8,508 nt of DNA, taken from assembly GCA_030043835.1 (NCBI GenBank), contig JASHWY010000126.1, forward strand, positions 1 to 8,508, given 5' to 3'. The notes under the pieces were generated by a model. The model was given only the letters and a program-made list of their open reading frames with translations, was not told the DNA's origin and searched no databases. Within the stretch, counting starts at the first letter, position 1. Each line of letters starts with the position of its first letter. Below are positions 6,122 to 8,508 of the stretch, in pieces. The stretch comes from Thermoplasmata archaeon. GTDB lineage: Archaea; Thermoplasmatota; Thermoplasmata; Lutacidiplasmatales; UBA184. The position numbers were made by a program, and so were the translations under genes.

Positions 6122-6502
6122 CTAGGCCTCGGGTTCGGCGCTGCTGGTCGGCTGGATTCCGGCCGCCTGGAGCTGGGCGGTCAAGTCCTGCTGCATCGCC
6201 GTGTACCGTTCCTTCAAGTGGTTCTCCTGGCGCTCGACCGCCTTCACGCGAACCTCGAGGGTCTCCTTCTCCTCGGTTAAGAGGTCCTCGACTTCCTTCT
6301 TGTTCTTCGCTCGAACGAGGAGGCCGCCGATCGGGCGGTAGACGACCGCGTCGTCGGCGAGGGTCTTCAACTCCTCGAGCGTGTGCGTGACCTCGCGGAG
6401 CTTTAAGTCGAGCTGGAGGCGCTGCTGCTGCGTTCCGCCGAGCTCCTGCTGGAGCCGCTGGAACTGCTTGATGTCGTTCTGCAGTTTTGCGGGAAGCGCC
6501 AC
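6122..6502 (-). CDS. pfdB: Prefoldin subunit beta
   Basis: A 126-residue subunit of the archaeal prefoldin hexamer, a cytoplasmic holdase that captures unfolded proteins with coiled-coil arms and passes them to the thermosome. The layout is the family's: an N-terminal Gln/Leu-rich helix (about 1-50), a short beta-hairpin region with VYRPIGGLLVRAK (54-66), and a C-terminal charged coiled coil (about 67-115) with the KETLEVRVKAVERQE register. A short Ser/Pro/Glu tail follows. The frame is open to a GTG at 6514, but GTG 6502 gives the usual N-terminus MALPAKLQND and lies about 27 bp from a TATA-like element; both remain possible. It follows pcc1 on the same strand, a pairing seen in many archaea, and its stop faces the prenyl synthase stop 8 bp away. 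Confidence 0.92.
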   Translation of the reverse strand: MALPAKLQNDIKQFQRLQQELGGTQQQRLQLDLKLREVTHTLEELKTLADDAVVYRPIGGLLVRAKNKKEVEDLLTEEKETLEVRVKAVERQENHLKERYTAMQQDLTAQLQAAGIQPTSSAEPEA

Positions 6503-6524
6503 GGGGCGTCTCACTCGAAACGAG

Positions 6525-6532
6525 ACATAAGC
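6525..6532 (-). promoter_or_regulatory. Possible TATA element for pfdB
   Basis: The minus strand reads GCTTATGT in the 39-bp gap between pcc1 and pfdB. Its centre is about 27 bp upstream of GTG 6502, which would make a leaderless pfdB message separate from the purB-pcc1 transcript. The match to a TATA box is weak and readthrough from pcc1 is equally plausible. Confidence 0.35.
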
Positions 6533-6541
6533 GCTTCGGAG

Positions 6542-6835
6542 CTAGCCTCGCCCCGACGGGTCATCGTCGGTGGCGTACCCGGCCCTCCGAACGGTCGCGA
6601 GCGAGAGGTGGATCCAGCCCAAGTACGTGTTGAGAGCGGCCCGGACGGCTCCCGCGTCCCGCGCTTCGATCACGACGTCGACCCGGCCGGGAGCGCTCTT
6701 CCGAAGGCTTGCCCGAGCCCGCGGTACCTCTCGGGCGACCTCCGGGGATAGCGACCGTTCCAGCCAATCGCTAACCCGGGGGTTCGACGTACGCACGCGA
6801 ATCGTCGCGCGCCACTCCGAGGCCGCCTCGGTCAC
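6542..6835 (-). CDS. pcc1: KEOPS complex subunit Pcc1
   Basis: A 97-residue protein matching the Pcc1 dimerisation subunit of KEOPS, the complex that makes N6-threonylcarbamoyladenosine (t6A) at position 37 of ANN-decoding tRNAs. Visible family features are the N-terminal strand WRATIRVRT (8-16), a helix with SLSPEVAREVP (28-38), a strand VDVVIEARD (52-60) and the diagnostic AVRAALNTYLGWIHLSL (63-79). A short Asp/Gly tail ends it. The frame remains open far upstream inside purB, but GTG 6835 forms a GTGA overlap with the purB stop and gives the normal family length. No good Shine-Dalgarno sequence precedes it, so translation is probably coupled to purB. Kae1, Bud32 and Cgi121 are not in the window. 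Confidence 0.88.
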   Translation of the reverse strand: MTEAASEWRATIRVRTSNPRVSDWLERSLSPEVAREVPRARASLRKSAPGRVDVVIEARDAGAVRAALNTYLGWIHLSLATVRRAGYATDDDPSGRG

Positions 6836-8199
6836 GGCGCGAGCTCGACGTCGAGCGCCGCGACGATCCGGTCCGTCTTCTCTGAGGCCGCGCGCACATA
6901 GGAGGCCGGATCGAGGTACCGGTCGATCTCCTCCGGCGTCAGATGGGACGTGATGGCCGGCGAGGCCTTCGCGCGTTCGACGAGCGAGGGTCCCGCGCCG
7001 AGGTCCCGCGTCAGGACCCTCAGGATCTCGTGCGCCTCGTCGCGGGGGAGGCCCTTCGCCGTGAGGGCGAGCATCAAATTCTCGGTCATGGCGGCTCCTC
7101 CCGAGCGCGCGACCTCTTCGCCCATGCGGGCCTCGTCGACCTGGAGGCCGCGGATCACGTCGGCGAGCTTCGTGAGAAGGTCGTCGGCGAGGACGATCGA
7201 GTGCGGAACGACGATCCGCTCGTTGGCCGAGTTCGCGAGGTCCCGTTCGTGCCACTGGACCATGTTCTCCATCGGAGGGAGCGCGAACGCTCGGACGAGA
7301 CGGGCGAGGCTCGTCACGTTTTCCGAGACCGTAGGGTTGCGCTTCTGCGCCATCGTGGAACTTCCGACCTGCCGGGCCTCGTCGAACGGCTCGGCGACCT
7401 CGGCGATCTCGGTCCGCTGGAGGTTCCGCACCTCCGTCGCGATGCGCTCTGCGGTCGACGCGACGAGGGCGAGGAAGTTCGTGAACTCGGCGACTCGATC
7501 CCGTCCCACGATCTGCGTGGGGGCCTCGTCGGCGGTAAGACCCAGGCGGCGCATCACCCCGGCCTCGACTTGGACCGCGTGGGGGCCGAACCCCGCGCCC
7601 GTCCCTACCGCCCCCGACATCTTCCCGACGGCGAGTCGGGGGAGGAGCTCGTCGAGACGCTTACGGTGACGCATGACCTCGGCGGCGGCGACCGCCATCT
7701 TGTAGCCGAAGGTGATCGGCACGCCGTGCTGGCCATGGGTGCGCCCAATCTCGGGCGTCTCGCGGTACCGGCGGGCTTGGCCGAGAAGGTCCCGCGCGAG
7801 GTCGGTCAAGTCCCCACGCAGGATCGTGGCGCTCTCTTTGAGCTCGAGGGCGAGCGCGGTGTCCGTGATGTCCGCGCTCGTCGCGCCGTAATGGACCCAT
7901 CGGCCGCCCGCACCGGCGGCCTCCGAGAGCGACCGGACGATCGCCATGACGTCGTGGCGCAGCGATCGCTCGAGCTCGTCGACGCGCCCCAGCGTGACGC
8001 GGTCCTGCGACGCCGCCCGCTCGATCGCGAGGGCGTCCTCCTTCGGGATCATCCCGAGGTCGGCCTCGGTCATCGCGAGGGCCGCCTCGACGCGAAGCGC
8101 TCTCGAGAGCCGGGCGCCGCGGGAGAAAAGGGCGCGAACCGGTTCGCGTCCGTAGCGGAATTCGAGCGGGCAGAACAATGCGGTCGGATCGCCCGCCAC
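6832..8199 (-). CDS. purB: Adenylosuccinate lyase
   Basis: A 455-residue enzyme of the fumarase/aspartase superfamily that acts twice in purine synthesis, releasing fumarate from SAICAR and from adenylosuccinate; a cytoplasmic homotetramer. Conserved regions are RHDVMA (81-86), HYGATSADITDT (103-114), GRTHGQHGVPITFG (152-165, with the His155 of the THGQ motif) and the superfamily signature GSSTMAQKRNP (279-289) on the catalytic loop. Length fits the family. The signature has Ala-Gln where the commonest form has Pro-His (MPHKRNP); this does not remove the catalytic Ser pair or the Lys and Asn. The start GTG 8199 is 25 bp from a clear TATA box, giving a leaderless message, and yields the family N-terminus with CPLEFRYG. 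Argininosuccinate lyase and fumarase are excluded by the HYGATSAD and N-terminal pattern. Confidence 0.95.
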   Translation of the reverse strand: MAGDPTALFCPLEFRYGREPVRALFSRGARLSRALRVEAALAMTEADLGMIPKEDALAIERAASQDRVTLGRVDELERSLRHDVMAIVRSLSEAAGAGGRWVHYGATSADITDTALALELKESATILRGDLTDLARDLLGQARRYRETPEIGRTHGQHGVPITFGYKMAVAAAEVMRHRKRLDELLPRLAVGKMSGAVGTGAGFGPHAVQVEAGVMRRLGLTADEAPTQIVGRDRVAEFTNFLALVASTAERIATEVRNLQRTEIAEVAEPFDEARQVGSSTMAQKRNPTVSENVTSLARLVRAFALPPMENMVQWHERDLANSANERIVVPHSIVLADDLLTKLADVIRGLQVDEARMGEEVARSGGAAMTENLMLALTAKGLPRDEAHEILRVLTRDLGAGPSLVERAKASPAITSHLTPEEIDRYLDPASYVRAASEKTDRIVAALDVELAP

Positions 8200-8220
8200 G
8201 GGTCCGAGAGTCGGGGCCGG

Positions 8221-8227
8221 ATATATA
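8221..8227 (-). promoter_or_regulatory. TATA box of the purB-pcc1 transcript
   Basis: TATATAT on the minus strand, isolated in a GC-rich 71-bp gap between the asparagine-synthase-family gene and purB. Its centre is 25 bp from GTG 8199, so transcription should begin at or within a few bases of the start codon. The rest of the gap (8200-8270) shows no other site and no T-rich terminator for the upstream gene. No plus-strand gene lies close enough for it to work in the other direction. Confidence 0.7.
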
Positions 8228-8270
8228 GCCGTGACCGAAGCGGCGGGCGCGTTCGGAGCCCGTCCCCGCC

Positions 8271-8508
8271 TCAGCCCGATCCACGGCGGAGCGCCCGGTC
8301 GATCCCGGTCCCGTACTGAATCGCGCGCTTCGGGCGGGACGCGATGGCCTCTGGGAGCCCGCGGTGCCGGGCGAACGCTCGGAAGAGCGCCTTGGGCGCG
8401 GGGTTTGGGAGACGGCGCGCGATCGGGATCCTTTGGGCCGCGTCCACGAACAAAGGGAACAGGTAGGGCGCGACGGCCCTATGCCCGAGGCGGAGCGCCA
8501 TGCGTTGC
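8271..8508 (-). CDS. asnB: Asparagine synthase family protein, C-terminal end (5' cut by window)
   Basis: Only the last 78 residues are in the window; the gene continues past 8508. The segment fits the C-terminal end of the asparagine synthetase ATP-pyrophosphatase domain, which amidates aspartate with ammonia taken from glutamine. The visible signs are GHRAVAPYLFPLFVDAAQRIP, equivalent to the family's conserved 'ARVPFLD..v..a..iP' segment, a KALFRAFARHRGLPEAIA helix region, and RPKRAIQYGTGI, matching the 'RPK.A.QYGSG' motif that precedes the C-terminus. The glutaminase domain and the PP-loop are outside the window, so whether this is a true glutamine-dependent asparagine synthetase or a diverged relative with another acceptor cannot be decided. 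It is on the same strand as purB, but purB has its own TATA box. Confidence 0.72.
   Translation of the reverse strand, partial: QRMALRLGHRAVAPYLFPLFVDAAQRIPIARRLPNPAPKALFRAFARHRGLPEAIASRPKRAIQYGTGIDRALRRGSG

Noticed and set aside
6943..8319. 458-codon plus-strand open frame antisense to purB
   Set aside because: No family motifs, composition typical of a shadow frame, while purB on the minus strand has every conserved region.
1..8508. CRISPR arrays, tRNA or rRNA genes, insertion sequences, defence islands
   Set aside because: No direct-repeat arrays, RNA gene signatures, transposases or terminal repeats were seen; the window is filled by recognisable chromosomal genes.

Overview
The window looks like a piece of a GC-rich archaeal chromosome. 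Archaeal markers are a prefoldin beta subunit, a KEOPS Pcc1 subunit, a geranylgeranyl diphosphate synthase of the type that feeds ether-lipid synthesis, and AT-rich TATA boxes sitting 25-28 bp upstream of start codons. Base composition is very GC-rich by eye, so long spurious open frames run antisense to nearly every gene. The proteins are arginine-rich and not strongly acidic, which argues against a halophile. A high-GC member of the Thermoplasmata is my best guess; it is an inference from the overall look, not a proven placement.

Layout: (a) 1-1283 (+), pyruvate kinase cut at its 5' end. (b) 4997-1210 (-), four head-to-tail genes: a TPR protein with a basic Pro/Lys/Arg tail, a cytoplasmic BtuF-like protein, an M50 (site-2 type) membrane protease and a metallo-beta-lactamase-fold hydrolase. 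The 3' end of this run overlaps the pyruvate kinase 3' end by 74 bp, tail to tail. (c) 5052-6113 (+), geranylgeranyl diphosphate synthase, divergent from the TPR gene across a 54-bp gap that holds one TATA-like element placed correctly for both directions. (d) 8199-6122 (-), purB (adenylosuccinate lyase), pcc1 and pfdB, with a 4-base GTGA overlap between purB and pcc1 and a TATA box in front of purB. (e) 8508-8271 (-), the C-terminal end of an asparagine-synthase-family protein.

Most of this is housekeeping: glycolysis, purine synthesis, tRNA t6A modification, protein folding, lipid precursor synthesis and amidotransfer. The least understood part is the four-gene minus-strand run. Its members are packed like an operon (32 bp gap, 4-bp overlap, 7 bp gap), but their joint function cannot be read from the sequence. 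Five of the seven complete genes in the packed regions other than TPR, BtuF-like and MBL considerations aside use GTG starts or are coupled by overlaps; start choices were made from conserved N-termini, Shine-Dalgarno matches and TATA spacing. No RNA genes, CRISPR arrays, insertion sequences or clear T-rich terminators were found, and no intergenic gap exceeds 71 bp.
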